Shown: in pieces, positions 9,295 to 19,385 of the stretch
Layout of the letters: each line of letters begins with the position of its first letter
Numbering within the stretch: position 1 is the first letter of the stretch
From: Methanobacteriota archaeon
GTDB taxonomy: Archaea; Thermoplasmatota; Poseidoniia; Poseidoniales; Poseidoniaceae
Direction: 5' to 3'
Length of the DNA stretch: 39,944 nt
NCBI GenBank assembly: GCA_014240385.1
Contig: JAAZXA010000095.1
Location: 1-39,944 of the forward strand
The notes under the pieces: generated by a model
What the model saw: the letters and a program-made list of their open reading frames with translations, nothing else
What the model was told of the DNA's origin: nothing
Database searches by the model: none
Position numbers and translations under genes: made by a program

Positions 9295-11211
9295 ATGGGG
9301 AATGCAGAGATGCAATGGGCTTGGCCAAAGGCAGATGCACATCGAGATTGGAGTCAACCGGTTGGTGACGACCCTCATACCTTGCATGAAATGCTGATGC
9401 AAAGCGTAGAACGCTTTGGCGAACAGCCCTGTTTTGGTTGGATACAGGAGAAAGGAATGGAAAGAGTTAATCTCAGTTATTCGGAGTTCTCATCACTAGT
9501 TGATTCAGTTGCTAAAGGCTTTGCTTCCAAGGGTCTGATTGGTGAGGAAAGAATCGCTTTAATCACCGACAATTGTATCGAATGGGCTGCCTCAGCCTAT
9601 GCTGCAAACCGCCTTGGCGCGGCTTATACCGGCATGTACACCCACCAACATGGTAGTGATTGGAAATTCATTATCGACGATTCATCTCCGACAATAATTA
9701 TCGTTTCAAATACCGGTGTGCTTGATAGATTGATTGCCAACCTATCTGACAAAGCAGAGGATTGGCCTTCAGGAGGAGTTATTCTACTTGGGGAAGAAGA
9801 AGCAAACGAATTACCACCAAATGGGGTTGAAGTTGAGAATTGGAGTTCATTTGTCAGTGCTGGTAGGGCCGCTCCCGCTCTTGAAAAACCTCGTTCAGAC
9901 CACAAGTCTTTGGCTTCTTTAATTTACACCAGTGGAACCACAGGTAATCCTAAAGGAGTCATGCTTTCTAATTGGAATTTGCTCTCAAATGTTATAGCGG
10001 TTCAATCTGTTTTCGAAATTTATGTTGGTGATAGAAATGCTGCATTCTTGCCTTGGGCGCACTCTTTTGGTAGTACTTTCGACCTTCATTATATGCTGCG
10101 TTCAGGAGTTCACATCAATTTGATTTCCGACCTAAAGCGCATTGCAGATGAATGCCAAGTTATCAAACCACATTGCATGCTTGCTGTTCCTCGTGTTTGG
10201 AATAAATTCCACGACCGTGTTAGTGCTCAATTCCAAACCAGTGGAGTGAAGCGTTTCATGTCTGGTCAGGCAAATCTGTATTCTGCAAAACGTATCCGCA
10301 AATCGGGAATCGATTGTGATGCAGTTCCTGCCAAGGGATTCAACGACAAATTATTTGATAAATTAGTTTGGAAGAAAGTGCGTGCCCGATTTGGCGGAAA
10401 CCTCCGCTTCGCTCTCTCAGGTGCTGCTGCTCTTTCCCCCGATATTGCCGGTTTCATTCAAAAAGTTGGATTCGCTATCTACGAGGGATATGGATTAACA
10501 GAGACATCACCCCTTGTTAGTGCGAATGGTTGGATGGGCAAAGGAAAATCACGCCTCCATACTGTAGGCCAACCAATCAGTGGAGTGAAAATAGTAATTG
10601 ACACCAGTGTTTGGGATGACCCTGACAGCCCCAATGATGGAGAAATAATCGTTTATGGTCCAAATGTCATGCAAGGTTATTGGAATAATCCAGAAGCAAC
10701 AGCCGATGTTATGACTGAGGATGGTGGTTTCAGAACAGGTGATCTCGGTCGTCTCTCTGATGATGGATATCTCGCTATCACAGGACGTGTGAAATCTCAA
10801 TTTAAACTTTAGAATGGCAAATATGTCTCCCCCGCACCACTTGAGGAGAATCTGAAACTTTCTCCTTTGATTGAACAATGTGTGGTTGATGGAAGAAACC
10901 GTAAACACACCTACTTGATAATTCACCCAAATAAGGAAGCGATGGAACCAGCACTCAAAGCATCTGGTTTGATAATAAGTGGAGATTGGAAACAAATATG
11001 CGCTGATGCAGCTGTTCGCTCATGGTTATTAGATGAACTATGTGATAATTGTATGGAAAAGCCGACGTGGAAAGGGTTTGAAAAGCCAGATGCAGTTATC
11101 CTAGATTCAGAAGAATGGTCTACCGATAACGACCTATTAACTCCAAGTTTAAAGGTAAAGTTACGAAACCTAATGAGTCGCCACGAAGAGGAAATAAACT
11201 CCTTGAATTAA
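9295..11211 (+). pseudogene. Long-chain acyl-CoA synthetase (AMP-forming) interrupted by an in-frame TAG at 10810-10812
   Basis: 9295-10812 encodes AMP-binding protein (YTSGTTGNPKGVMLS, YGLTETSP, GDLGRLSDDGYLAITGRVKSQFKL*), and the same frame continues NGKYVSPAPLEENLKLSPLIEQCVVDG... to 11211. Confidence 0.83.
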
Positions 11212-11315
11212 GAATTGGAATAAAGAGGGAATGCTGTTTTTCAGCAATTTGATGAGAATGTCGGCCCGTGGTTTATTTACTTCCGAGGATGATGGAGTGT
11301 CGGACGGAGATGTAA

Positions 11316-11618
11316 ATGACGGGGGAATCCTTGGCCAAATCACCCCCTAAGAAGACTTTGTTACGATTGTGGATTGAACGGCCTTTGGGTATTGGAGTGA
11401 TTATTGGAATAGTCGCAGGGAGTCTAAATTCGATTATGCTTGGCGTTCCTATGCTGCCTTCAATACTAGTTGGTTCTATACTTGGCTTGGCAGTTTGTAC
11501 AATAGGATGTCCTGCCATGAGAACTAAAATGCTGGCAAGGCGAGAACGAAAAAGAATGCCGAGTGTGAATGACTCGAAGAGAGTTCGTGCCACCTCAGCC
11601 TTTTCTACATTCGACTAA
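11316..11618 (+). CDS. Small membrane protein, hypothetical
   Basis: 100-aa ORF with two hydrophobic segments (GIGVIIGIVAGSLNSIML, LPSILVGSILGLAVCTIG) followed by basic tail. Confidence 0.5.
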   Translation: MTGESLAKSPPKKTLLRLWIERPLGIGVIIGIVAGSLNSIMLGVPMLPSILVGSILGLAVCTIGCPAMRTKMLARRERKRMPSVNDSKRVRATSAFSTFD

Positions 11619-11668
11619 AGCACCGGAACAGACTTCAAGGGAGCGCCAGCCGACGGGCTGGGAGTAGC

Positions 11669-13303
11669 ATGTCTAGGCAACTAATCAGTGTCGAAGAAAT
11701 CTCCCGTTCATTTGGTGCAGTAGACGTTTTGTCTGATGTCTCATTCTTAATCAATGAAGGCGACCGTATCGGTATCGTTGGGCATAATGGAGCCGGTAAA
11801 ACCACTCTACTCAATACAATTAGTGAGCAGAAGCAAGATATGGGTGATATTGAATTTGCCGAAGGTCTTCGTATAGCATACTTGACTCAAGTTCGCGATA
11901 TTGAAGATGATGCCACAATTGAAGAGGAATTAGCGAGAAAAGGTAGGCAGTTCCTCGAACTGGAAGAAGAAATATCTGCTATCGAGTTAGATATGGGCAA
12001 GCCAGAATTTTACGAGGGAAATTGGCAACCTGTACTCGACCGCTATGCGGAATTACAACAAATGTTAGCAAGTAGTGGTGGAGCAAATGTTGCATTACGG
12101 GCAAAAGCAATCCTCGAAAAGCTTGGCTTAAGTCACCATCCTATGGGATTGAAAGTGAACAAGTTATCAGGGGGAGAAAGGGCAAAACTGGCTTTGGCGA
12201 GACAACTTGTAGGGTTAGATGGCATTGATATGTTATTCCTTGACGAACCAACCAATCACTTGGATATTGAGACCACAGAATGGTTAGAACTGTTCCTGCG
12301 AGATTTCCATGGAACCATGATTATGGTTAGCCACGACCGTTATTTCCTAGATCAAGTCTGTACTAGAATTCTTGAAATTGAGAACCAAATGGTATGGCAA
12401 TATGCAGGGAATTACAGCAAGCATCTCAAGCAAAAAATCGCTAATGAAGCAGCCCTTGGTGATCTGATAAATACTATTGATAAAAAAATCAAACATACTC
12501 TTTCAGGCCTTCAACATATGAAGAGAAATAACAAGTTCGATAAATCTATTTCAGCCAAGCATAAGATGATTGAGCGCATGCAAAAAGAGCGGAAAGCCTT
12601 GGTTGCAAGAGTTCCAAAGCAGCGCAAGGGCATGCAGTTCAATCTTGAATCCGTGGACAAAGCATCTCTTGACGTACTAGAATTAGAAGCAGTCTACAAG
12701 CGCTTCGATGGATTAAAACAACCAATATTAAGCAATGCAGAATTATTCATCAACAAAGGGATGAAAATCGGAATTGTCGGTGGTAATGGAGTTGGAAAAA
12801 CAACCTTATTGAAAATGATAAATGGCGACGAAGAAATCGATACTGGGAAACTTGAGGTCAGCCCTGGAGTTATAATCGGCTATTTCCACCAAGACCATAG
12901 AACCCTTGATTTCGATCTAACTCCTGTTAAACAAATAGAAAAATTACGACCTGATTTAGATTATGGAGAAGTAAGGGCCGCCTTAGGTCGATTCCAATTT
13001 GGCAAAGAACAAGTGGCTACAAAACTTCAGAAATTATCTGGCGGGGAAAGAGCAAGGGTTGCCTTACTCCAACTACTTCTTGAGGACAATAATCTATTGT
13101 TAATGGATGAACCAACCAACCACTTGGACGTTGATGCAAAAGAAAGTCTTGAAGGAGCACTCAACCAATATGACGGCTCTTTGATGATGGTTAGTCACGA
13201 CCGCTGGTTCTTAGACCAAACTGTGAATTGGATTCTTGAATTAAAGAACGGCAAACTAAAGATGTACAAAGGGAATTATTCCGATTACATTGCTGCTCGG
13301 TAA
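11669..13303 (+). CDS. ABC-F family ATPase (duplicated ABC domains, Uup/EttA-like)
   Basis: Two Walker A (GHNGAGKTTLL; GGNGVGKTTLL), two signatures (LSGGERAKLALA; LSGGERARVALL), two DEPTNHLD; no TM region. Confidence 0.93.
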   Translation: MSRQLISVEEISRSFGAVDVLSDVSFLINEGDRIGIVGHNGAGKTTLLNTISEQKQDMGDIEFAEGLRIAYLTQVRDIEDDATIEEELARKGRQFLELEEEISAIELDMGKPEFYEGNWQPVLDRYAELQQMLASSGGANVALRAKAILEKLGLSHHPMGLKVNKLSGGERAKLALARQLVGLDGIDMLFLDEPTNHLDIETTEWLELFLRDFHGTMIMVSHDRYFLDQVCTRILEIENQMVWQYAGNYSKHLKQKIANEAALGDLINTIDKKIKHTLSGLQHMKRNNKFDKSISAKHKMIERMQKERKALVARVPKQRKGMQFNLESVDKASLDVLELEAVYKRFDGLKQPILSNAELFINKGMKIGIVGGNGVGKTTLLKMINGDEEIDTGKLEVSPGVIIGYFHQDHRTLDFDLTPVKQIEKLRPDLDYGEVRAALGRFQFGKEQVATKLQKLSGGERARVALLQLLLEDNNLLLMDEPTNHLDVDAKESLEGALNQYDGSLMMVSHDRWFLDQTVNWILELKNGKLKMYKGNYSDYIAAR

Positions 13304-14853
13304 GCCAAAGCCTTGGCCAAAAAAAGAGGGATATCCGAGGCGACCATTCCCAAGCCCAATTCTGCTTCAGCCATTTTCCCAGCCTCTCTTAACAAATAAG
13401 ATGCTAAGCGTGTAGCTGGCCACGGCGCCATTCCAACAGCAAGCAGTCCACCAATTGCACCAGCGAGTAAATCTCCAGTGCCACCCATGGCCATTCTTGC
13501 TGAACCTTGCGATGATTGACAATATCTTCTATTAATCCCCCAAATGTGGTCCACCGCACCTGTTTCGATAATTACTGCATTTTCCTCATCAGGAGTGAAT
13601 TGTCGCCAATTAGATTCTTTCATCAATGAGTCTAGTACTTCTGGACAAGTGATGCCCTCCAACCATGATTCCAATTCTTTGGAGTGAGGAGTGATAACAA
13701 CCTTCAATCCAGCCAACGTATTCCTTTTGGGGAGTGCTTTGATCGCATCAGCATCGATAACGGTTGGTATCCCTCTTAATGTTGCAAGAACCAATAACTC
13801 CCTAACTGCATCTAAGGTTTCTTCTGCATCACCAAGCCCAGGTCCGATGACAATCGCTTGAATTCCTCGGCCGCTTTTCATTCTCTGTTCTAGGGTTGGA
13901 ATACTGTTGAGAGAAAGGATTTCTTCATCGGGTATCTTTTCGGGAATCAATTCAGTTGGCCATGAAATTCTTGCACTTGCGGAAGATGGCATTGCAACAT
14001 GAACCAAATCAGCACCCATCCTTGCTGCCGCCATTCCCGACAGGATGGGAGCGCCATGATAAGGCCCCCCACCAATAATCAAAACACGGCCTCTATCCCC
14101 CTTTTTCGCATCGGCTTTCAAGGCAGGGTACCTCAGTAAATCACCAATTCCAGGATTAATGGTTTCATCTGGCCAAGGTAATGAAGCAACCTTGATTCCA
14201 CCAACTCCATTTGCAATATTGCCTACTTCATTGAGGAGGCCCATTTTTGGCGCATGAAAAGTCAAAGTTCGGCCAGCATTCATTTGCTTTGTAGAACACA
14301 ATCCAGTCGGAACATCACAGGCTAGTACCCTTGGAAATTGTACTTCAAATCTAGCCATCAACCAATCCATTACTTCGCCTACAGAATCCCTCGGTAAAGC
14401 AGGCGTCCCTGGCCCTAGTGGGCCAACTCCTAAGAGGCAATCAACCAACATTAACACCTTTCGATCACGAGGAATTGGAATAGACCAACTATTTCCCTCC
14501 CAGCAATGTATTGATACTCCTGCACTCTTAGCAGTATTACGCATATCTTGCGAAATATCGCCTTTTTGTTGAGTATGGCTGGCAAGAATTCTGACCGTCA
14601 ATGGTGAGTCGGACCACAATGAAAACAAGGCGCTAGCAGCAACATAGCCATCACCCCCATTATTTCCTGGACCACAGAGAAACCAAACTTCGCCAAGTCC
14701 TCCCCTCCCTTCTACGCCACTAATGACTTCACTAGCAAGAGATGCACCTGCTGAAATCATCAATTCTGAAAGTTCCACACCAAGGGCTGCTGCATTCGCA
14801 TCAAAGACCGCACTTTCGGCCCAATGCATTAGCCAGCCGCTGTCGCCCATCAA
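13285..14853 (-). CDS. nnr: Bifunctional NAD(P)H-hydrate epimerase / ADP-dependent NAD(P)H-hydrate dehydratase
   Basis: CGPGNNGGDGYVAA (YjeF_N), VIGPGLGDAEETL, VIDADAIKALP, AMGGTGDLLAGAIGGLLA (YjeF_C/ribokinase-like). 3' end overlaps the convergent ABC-F gene by 19 bp. Confidence 0.92.
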   Translation of the reverse strand: MMGDSGWLMHWAESAVFDANAAALGVELSELMISAGASLASEVISGVEGRGGLGEVWFLCGPGNNGGDGYVAASALFSLWSDSPLTVRILASHTQQKGDISQDMRNTAKSAGVSIHCWEGNSWSIPIPRDRKVLMLVDCLLGVGPLGPGTPALPRDSVGEVMDWLMARFEVQFPRVLACDVPTGLCSTKQMNAGRTLTFHAPKMGLLNEVGNIANGVGGIKVASLPWPDETINPGIGDLLRYPALKADAKKGDRGRVLIIGGGPYHGAPILSGMAAARMGADLVHVAMPSSASARISWPTELIPEKIPDEEILSLNSIPTLEQRMKSGRGIQAIVIGPGLGDAEETLDAVRELLVLATLRGIPTVIDADAIKALPKRNTLAGLKVVITPHSKELESWLEGITCPEVLDSLMKESNWRQFTPDEENAVIIETGAVDHIWGINRRYCQSSQGSARMAMGGTGDLLAGAIGGLLAVGMAPWPATRLASYLLREAGKMAEAELGLGMVASDIPLFLAKALAYRAAM

Positions 14854-14975
14854 CCGCCGATAAGTGCCAAGGTTGATTATTCATTCATTCCAAGGTGGTA
14901 CTATTTCATTAGGAATTATCAAGTCCTTGATGAAGGTAAATGGCCTTTTCTTAGGCTTCCACCTCTGTCGAAGAG

Positions 14976-17900
14976 TTGTTGAAGCCAGCACCGCTGCCAA
15001 CTAATATGCAGACAGCCGAAGAAGCCGTAGGTTTCTCGACTTCGACTGGCCCCGTAAGGGTAATCACTGCTGCTTCACTATTCGATGGTCACGATGCTGC
15101 AATCAACGTCATGCGCCGCTTAATCCAAAGTGCTGGAGCAGAAGTCATTCATTTGGGACATGACCGTTCAGCCAAGGATGTGGTAGATTGCGCCATTCAG
15201 GAAGACGCCCATGCTATCGCCCTAACCTCCTATCAAGGCGGCCACATGGAATACATGACCTACATCCGCCAATTATTGGATGATGCTGGTTGCTCTCATG
15301 TCCGCATTTTCGCTGGCGGTGGCTGCACCATAACTCCGCCAGAAATTCGCGACCTACATGCGGCTGGAATCTCTCGAATCTATTCTCCTGAAGATGGCCG
15401 CAAAATGGGATTACTTGGCATGATAGACCACTTGATGGGTATTGCCAGTAAAGTTGACCTAATTTCTGAACAGCGACTCTCAACCCTAAACGAGGCAGTA
15501 ACTTGTCAAGATATGGATAAAGTCAGTCTTCTTCTAACCCTATCAGAATCTGCTGATGATGCCACTTTCAAAGAGTATTTGGAAAAATGTCGCTCATCTT
15601 CTGGCGATGTACCTGTGATTGGATTTACCGGCACAGGTGGAGCAGGGAAGTCGAGCCTTCTTGATGAGTTGATGCTTAGGATTCAACGCGACAATCCTGA
15701 ACTGAAGGTCTGCCTACTATGTGTTGACCCCACTCGAAAGCGCACTGGTGGGGCCTTGCTTGGAGACCGGATTCGAATGAATTCCCTATCGAATAATAAT
15801 CTCTTCATGCGTTCTTTAGCCAGTCGAGGCTCTGGTTCTGAAATTTCTACTAATCTAGACAAAGCCATTGACGTTGCCAAGGCTGTTGGATTCGATTTGA
15901 TATTCTGTGAGACCAGCGGCATCGGTCAAGGTAGCGATGCAATAACTTCAGTTGCTGACCACTCCATCTATGTAATGACTGCAGAGTTTGGCGCTCATAC
16001 TCAACTTGAGAAAATTGAAATGTTGGATGTTGCCAATTGGGTTGTGCTCAACAAGTACGAAAAGCGAGGTAGTGAAGATGCATTGCGGGCAATTCGCAAG
16101 CAAGTTCGTCGAAATCGTAACCTCTTCGATGCCACTGATGAAGACTTACCGGTTGTTGCAACAATCGCTAGTCAATTTGCTGACCCTGGAATAGATGTGC
16201 TTTGGAAAAAGGTCGCAAATGTAGTTGGCGCCAACTACTCTGAACCACTCGGTCAAATTGGAGTAGGAAAGGGAGTTATTCCTCCAGAGCGTGTCCACTA
16301 TCTTTCAGAAATCTCTTCAGTTGTTAGGGAATATCACGCTCAAAATGGCAGTGTTGCAGAGAAGTTGCGAACTATGCAGCACCTCGAAACAGCAGGCAAA
16401 GAATTGCCTTCAATCAAGAGTGAAGTTGAGGCACACCTTGCTGAATTACGCATAGAGATCGCAGAAGCAAGTCAAGTCGTTTCAGATTTCAGAGACTTAG
16501 CCGAGCAATATTCCAGTGGAGAATTCACCTACTATGTTCGTGGAAAACCGTTCACAGTCTCAACGGTTACAGAATCACTCTCTCATCAGATGATTCCTCG
16601 TGTCGCACTTCCGAAGTATACCGATGATGGAGACATGTATAATTGGATATCAAGAGAGAATGCACCCGGGCATTTCCCATTCACAGCAGGAGTATTTCCT
16701 TTCAAGCGAACAGATGAGTTGAGTGCTCGTATGTTCGCTGGAGAAGGAGAGGGAGAGAAGACAAACCGTCGATTCCATCTTCTTTCTCAAGGCCAAGATT
16801 ACGTTCGCCTATCAACCGCATTTGACAGTGTAACTCTGTATGGCCGTGACCCTGACCGTCGCCCTGATATTTGGGGTAAGGTCGGTAATTCCGGTGTTTC
16901 AATCGCTAGCATAGATGATACTAAGCGCCTCTATTCTGGATTCGATTTGTGTGATGCAAACACCTCTGTTTCAATGACAATCAATGGACCTGCTCCTGTT
17001 ATTCTTGCATTCTATCTCAATGCAGCAATCGACCAACAAGTCGAGAAACATCTGCAATTAGAGGCAGATGCTAGTGGTTACCGTGGTGATTTACCAGAAG
17101 GCCATGATGGATTTGGACTTGCTACAGTTGGCAAGCGTGGTGATGGGATGGTTGATGCCAAGACATATGCCGAAATCAAGGCTAAGACGTTGCAGACGGT
17201 TAGAGGAACTGTCCAGGCTGACATCCTCAAGGAAGACCAAGCCCAAAACACCTGTATTTTCTCTACTCCATTCGCACTGAAGATGATGGGGGACGTTCAG
17301 CAGTACTACATCGATAACGGTGTCCGTAATCACTACTCAGTATCAATATCTGGATATCACATTGCTGAGGCTGGAGCAAACCCAATCACACAATTGGCAC
17401 TAACTCTCGCTAACGGTTTCACCTATGTTGAGTATTACCGAAGCAGAGGAATGGATGTTGCAGAATTCGCCCCAAACCTCTCGTTCTTCTTTTCAAACGG
17501 TCTAGACCCTGAGTACACCGTTATTGGAAGAGTTGCACGTCGTATCTGGGCTGTGACAATGCGTGACTTGTATGGTGCGGATGCTAAAAGCCAGAAATTG
17601 AAGTATCATATCCAGACTAGCGGGAGAAGTCTTCACGCACAAGAAATCGATTTCAATGACATTCGTACCACTCTGCAAGCCCTTCTTGCAATTCAGGATA
17701 ATGCAAACTCATTGCATACCAATGCGTATGATGAGGCGATTACTACACCAACTGAAGAGTCGGTTCGCAGAGCACTTGCAATTCAGTTGATTGTCAACAA
17801 AGAAAGTGGTTGGACCAAGACTGAGAATCCAATGCAGGGTTCATTCATCGTTGAGGAACTGACCGACTTAGTCGAAGAAGCAGTTCTTCAGGAATTCGAA

Positions 17901-18305
17901 GCACTATCTCGTAGAGGTGGAGTTCTGGGTGCTATGGAGACTATGTACCAGCGTGGTAAGATCCAAGATGAAAGTATGTATTATGAGCATATGAAGCATG
18001 ATGGCACCTTGCCTATTATTGGAGTCAATACTTTCCTAAATCCAAATGCTACCGGCTTCGACGAAGATTCCGCAGACGAGTTCGACATGGAACTTGCTCG
18101 TGCAAATCCTGATGAGAAACTGGCTTGTCTTGAGAGAACTCAAGCGATTCCAAAAGATGAGCAAGCACTCCAGCTCCTGCAACAAGTTGCTAGAGAAGGT
18201 GGCAACGTATTCGAGGAGTTAATGGAGACAACAAAGGTTGCCTCACTTGGCCAAATCACAGATGCACTGTTCGCAGTTGGTGGCCAATATAGAAGGAATA
18301 TGTGA
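14976..18305 (+). CDS. icmF: Fused isobutyryl-CoA mutase IcmF (B12 domain + MeaB-like GTPase + mutase); likely start ATG 15006
   Basis: B12 part SLFDGHDAAINVMRRLIQSAGAEVIHLGHDRS; GTPase P-loop GFTGTGGAGKSSLLDEL; mutase FPFTAGVFPFKR...RMFAGEGEGEKTNRRFH, LYSGFDLCDANTSVSMTINGPAP, YHIQTSGRSLHAQEIDFNDIRTTLQAL. Confidence 0.92.
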   Translation: MLKPAPLPTNMQTAEEAVGFSTSTGPVRVITAASLFDGHDAAINVMRRLIQSAGAEVIHLGHDRSAKDVVDCAIQEDAHAIALTSYQGGHMEYMTYIRQLLDDAGCSHVRIFAGGGCTITPPEIRDLHAAGISRIYSPEDGRKMGLLGMIDHLMGIASKVDLISEQRLSTLNEAVTCQDMDKVSLLLTLSESADDATFKEYLEKCRSSSGDVPVIGFTGTGGAGKSSLLDELMLRIQRDNPELKVCLLCVDPTRKRTGGALLGDRIRMNSLSNNNLFMRSLASRGSGSEISTNLDKAIDVAKAVGFDLIFCETSGIGQGSDAITSVADHSIYVMTAEFGAHTQLEKIEMLDVANWVVLNKYEKRGSEDALRAIRKQVRRNRNLFDATDEDLPVVATIASQFADPGIDVLWKKVANVVGANYSEPLGQIGVGKGVIPPERVHYLSEISSVVREYHAQNGSVAEKLRTMQHLETAGKELPSIKSEVEAHLAELRIEIAEASQVVSDFRDLAEQYSSGEFTYYVRGKPFTVSTVTESLSHQMIPRVALPKYTDDGDMYNWISRENAPGHFPFTAGVFPFKRTDELSARMFAGEGEGEKTNRRFHLLSQGQDYVRLSTAFDSVTLYGRDPDRRPDIWGKVGNSGVSIASIDDTKRLYSGFDLCDANTSVSMTINGPAPVILAFYLNAAIDQQVEKHLQLEADASGYRGDLPEGHDGFGLATVGKRGDGMVDAKTYAEIKAKTLQTVRGTVQADILKEDQAQNTCIFSTPFALKMMGDVQQYYIDNGVRNHYSVSISGYHIAEAGANPITQLALTLANGFTYVEYYRSRGMDVAEFAPNLSFFFSNGLDPEYTVIGRVARRIWAVTMRDLYGADAKSQKLKYHIQTSGRSLHAQEIDFNDIRTTLQALLAIQDNANSLHTNAYDEAITTPTEESVRRALAIQLIVNKESGWTKTENPMQGSFIVEELTDLVEEAVLQEFEALSRRGGVLGAMETMYQRGKIQDESMYYEHMKHDGTLPIIGVNTFLNPNATGFDEDSADEFDMELARANPDEKLACLERTQAIPKDEQALQLLQQVAREGGNVFEELMETTKVASLGQITDALFAVGGQYRRNM

Positions 18306-18352
18306 AACAGTTCTACCATTGCTTTGAATAGGGTAGAGGTAAATCCTATCCC

Positions 18353-18541
18353 ATGCCAAAAAACATCGACCACAGCAGCCCCCAAGCGGGAGGAAGAACA
18401 GAAACGCCTACTGCAAGCCAGGTTCTATCAAAGGTCTACAAACAAGTGCTTCGTGAACAACGGATTCACAAAGCCATTGCCGTGCATGTAGAAAAAACCA
18501 CTCGACAAGATGACAATAATTGGCGAATGGTAATCCTCTAG
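18353..18541 (+). CDS. Small basic hypothetical protein (62 aa)
   Basis: Short ORF filling the gap between icmF and convergent fpg (4-bp overlap of ends). Confidence 0.4.
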   Translation: MPKNIDHSSPQAGGRTETPTASQVLSKVYKQVLREQRIHKAIAVHVEKTTRQDDNNWRMVIL

Positions 18542-19374
18542 TATTGGCATGAAGAGCAAAAGAAAGTGCTACGCCCCGCTTGGCTGATGCGCTTGATTTT
18601 GCCATCACAATCTTGGCTTTGGCATTCCTCGCCTTCTCTACCATAAACTCTGAAAGAAGCAGGGAAGTATCCGAGGTCGCCATCTACTCCGGCAAAGTCC
18701 TGTAAAGTTGAGCCTCCAACTGCAATCGATGAAAGTAAGATATTTTTGATTGCCTCAACTAACAATGTGCATTTATCTTTTGAGATATTGCAAGCCTTTC
18801 TACGTGGAGATATGCCTACAGTGTTAAGTGCTTCACAAACGTAAATATTGCCTAAGCCTGCAACAATTCTTTGGTCTAATAGTGCTGTTTTTACAGGAGA
18901 TTTCTTAGTTTGGAATGCATCGTACAATACTTCCCCAGTGAATTCTTCAATCAATGGTTCAGGCCCCAAGTGAGCCAATAATTTGTGTTCATAAAGTTCT
19001 GAGGTCTTCAGTAAATCCATGATTCCAAATCTGCGATGGTCGGTATATACCACATCACAACCTGATTCAAGTGAAAACATCACATGGTCATGTTTACCGT
19101 TTTCTGAATTATTAATTCCATCTTCATGAATTGTAAATCGACCACTCATTCCCAAATGACATAACCATGTCAAATCATCTTCCAAGTGTATCAGGAGATA
19201 TTTTGCTCGGCGCGATAAATCCTCAATTATTCTACCTTCCAGTTTTTCCACCATTTCTGAAGGGAAAGGGTATCGCAATCCCAACCGACGTAATTCTACC
19301 GATGTAATTCTTTGATTCAATAAATGAGGTGAGAGACCTCGCATTACGGTTTCTACTTCTGGAAGTTCTGGCAT
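18538..19374 (-). CDS. mutM: Formamidopyrimidine-DNA glycosylase (Fpg/MutM family)
   Basis: MPELPEVETVMRGLSPHL N-terminus (catalytic Pro2, hence start moved from 19401 to 19374), LGMSGRFTI, DHRRFG, DQRIVAGLGNIYVCEAL, zinc finger CQSQDCDG...FFCSSCQ. Confidence 0.93.
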   Translation of the reverse strand: MPELPEVETVMRGLSPHLLNQRITSVELRRLGLRYPFPSEMVEKLEGRIIEDLSRRAKYLLIHLEDDLTWLCHLGMSGRFTIHEDGINNSENGKHDHVMFSLESGCDVVYTDHRRFGIMDLLKTSELYEHKLLAHLGPEPLIEEFTGEVLYDAFQTKKSPVKTALLDQRIVAGLGNIYVCEALNTVGISPRRKACNISKDKCTLLVEAIKNILLSSIAVGGSTLQDFAGVDGDLGYFPASFRVYGREGEECQSQDCDGKIKRISQAGRSTFFCSSCQY

Positions 19375-19385
19375 CTCTAACCACA

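Noticed and set aside
9295-11211. Pyrrolysine or genome-wide TAG reassignment as the explanation for the in-frame TAG
   Set aside because: Other well-supported genes here end naturally at TAG, and the gene is not a methylamine methyltransferase; mutation or error is more economical.
11273-11593. Minus ORF 106 aa overlapping the plus 100-aa membrane ORF
   Set aside because: The plus-strand ORF has coherent TM segments and follows the gene direction of neighbours; the minus ORF shows no recognisable feature.
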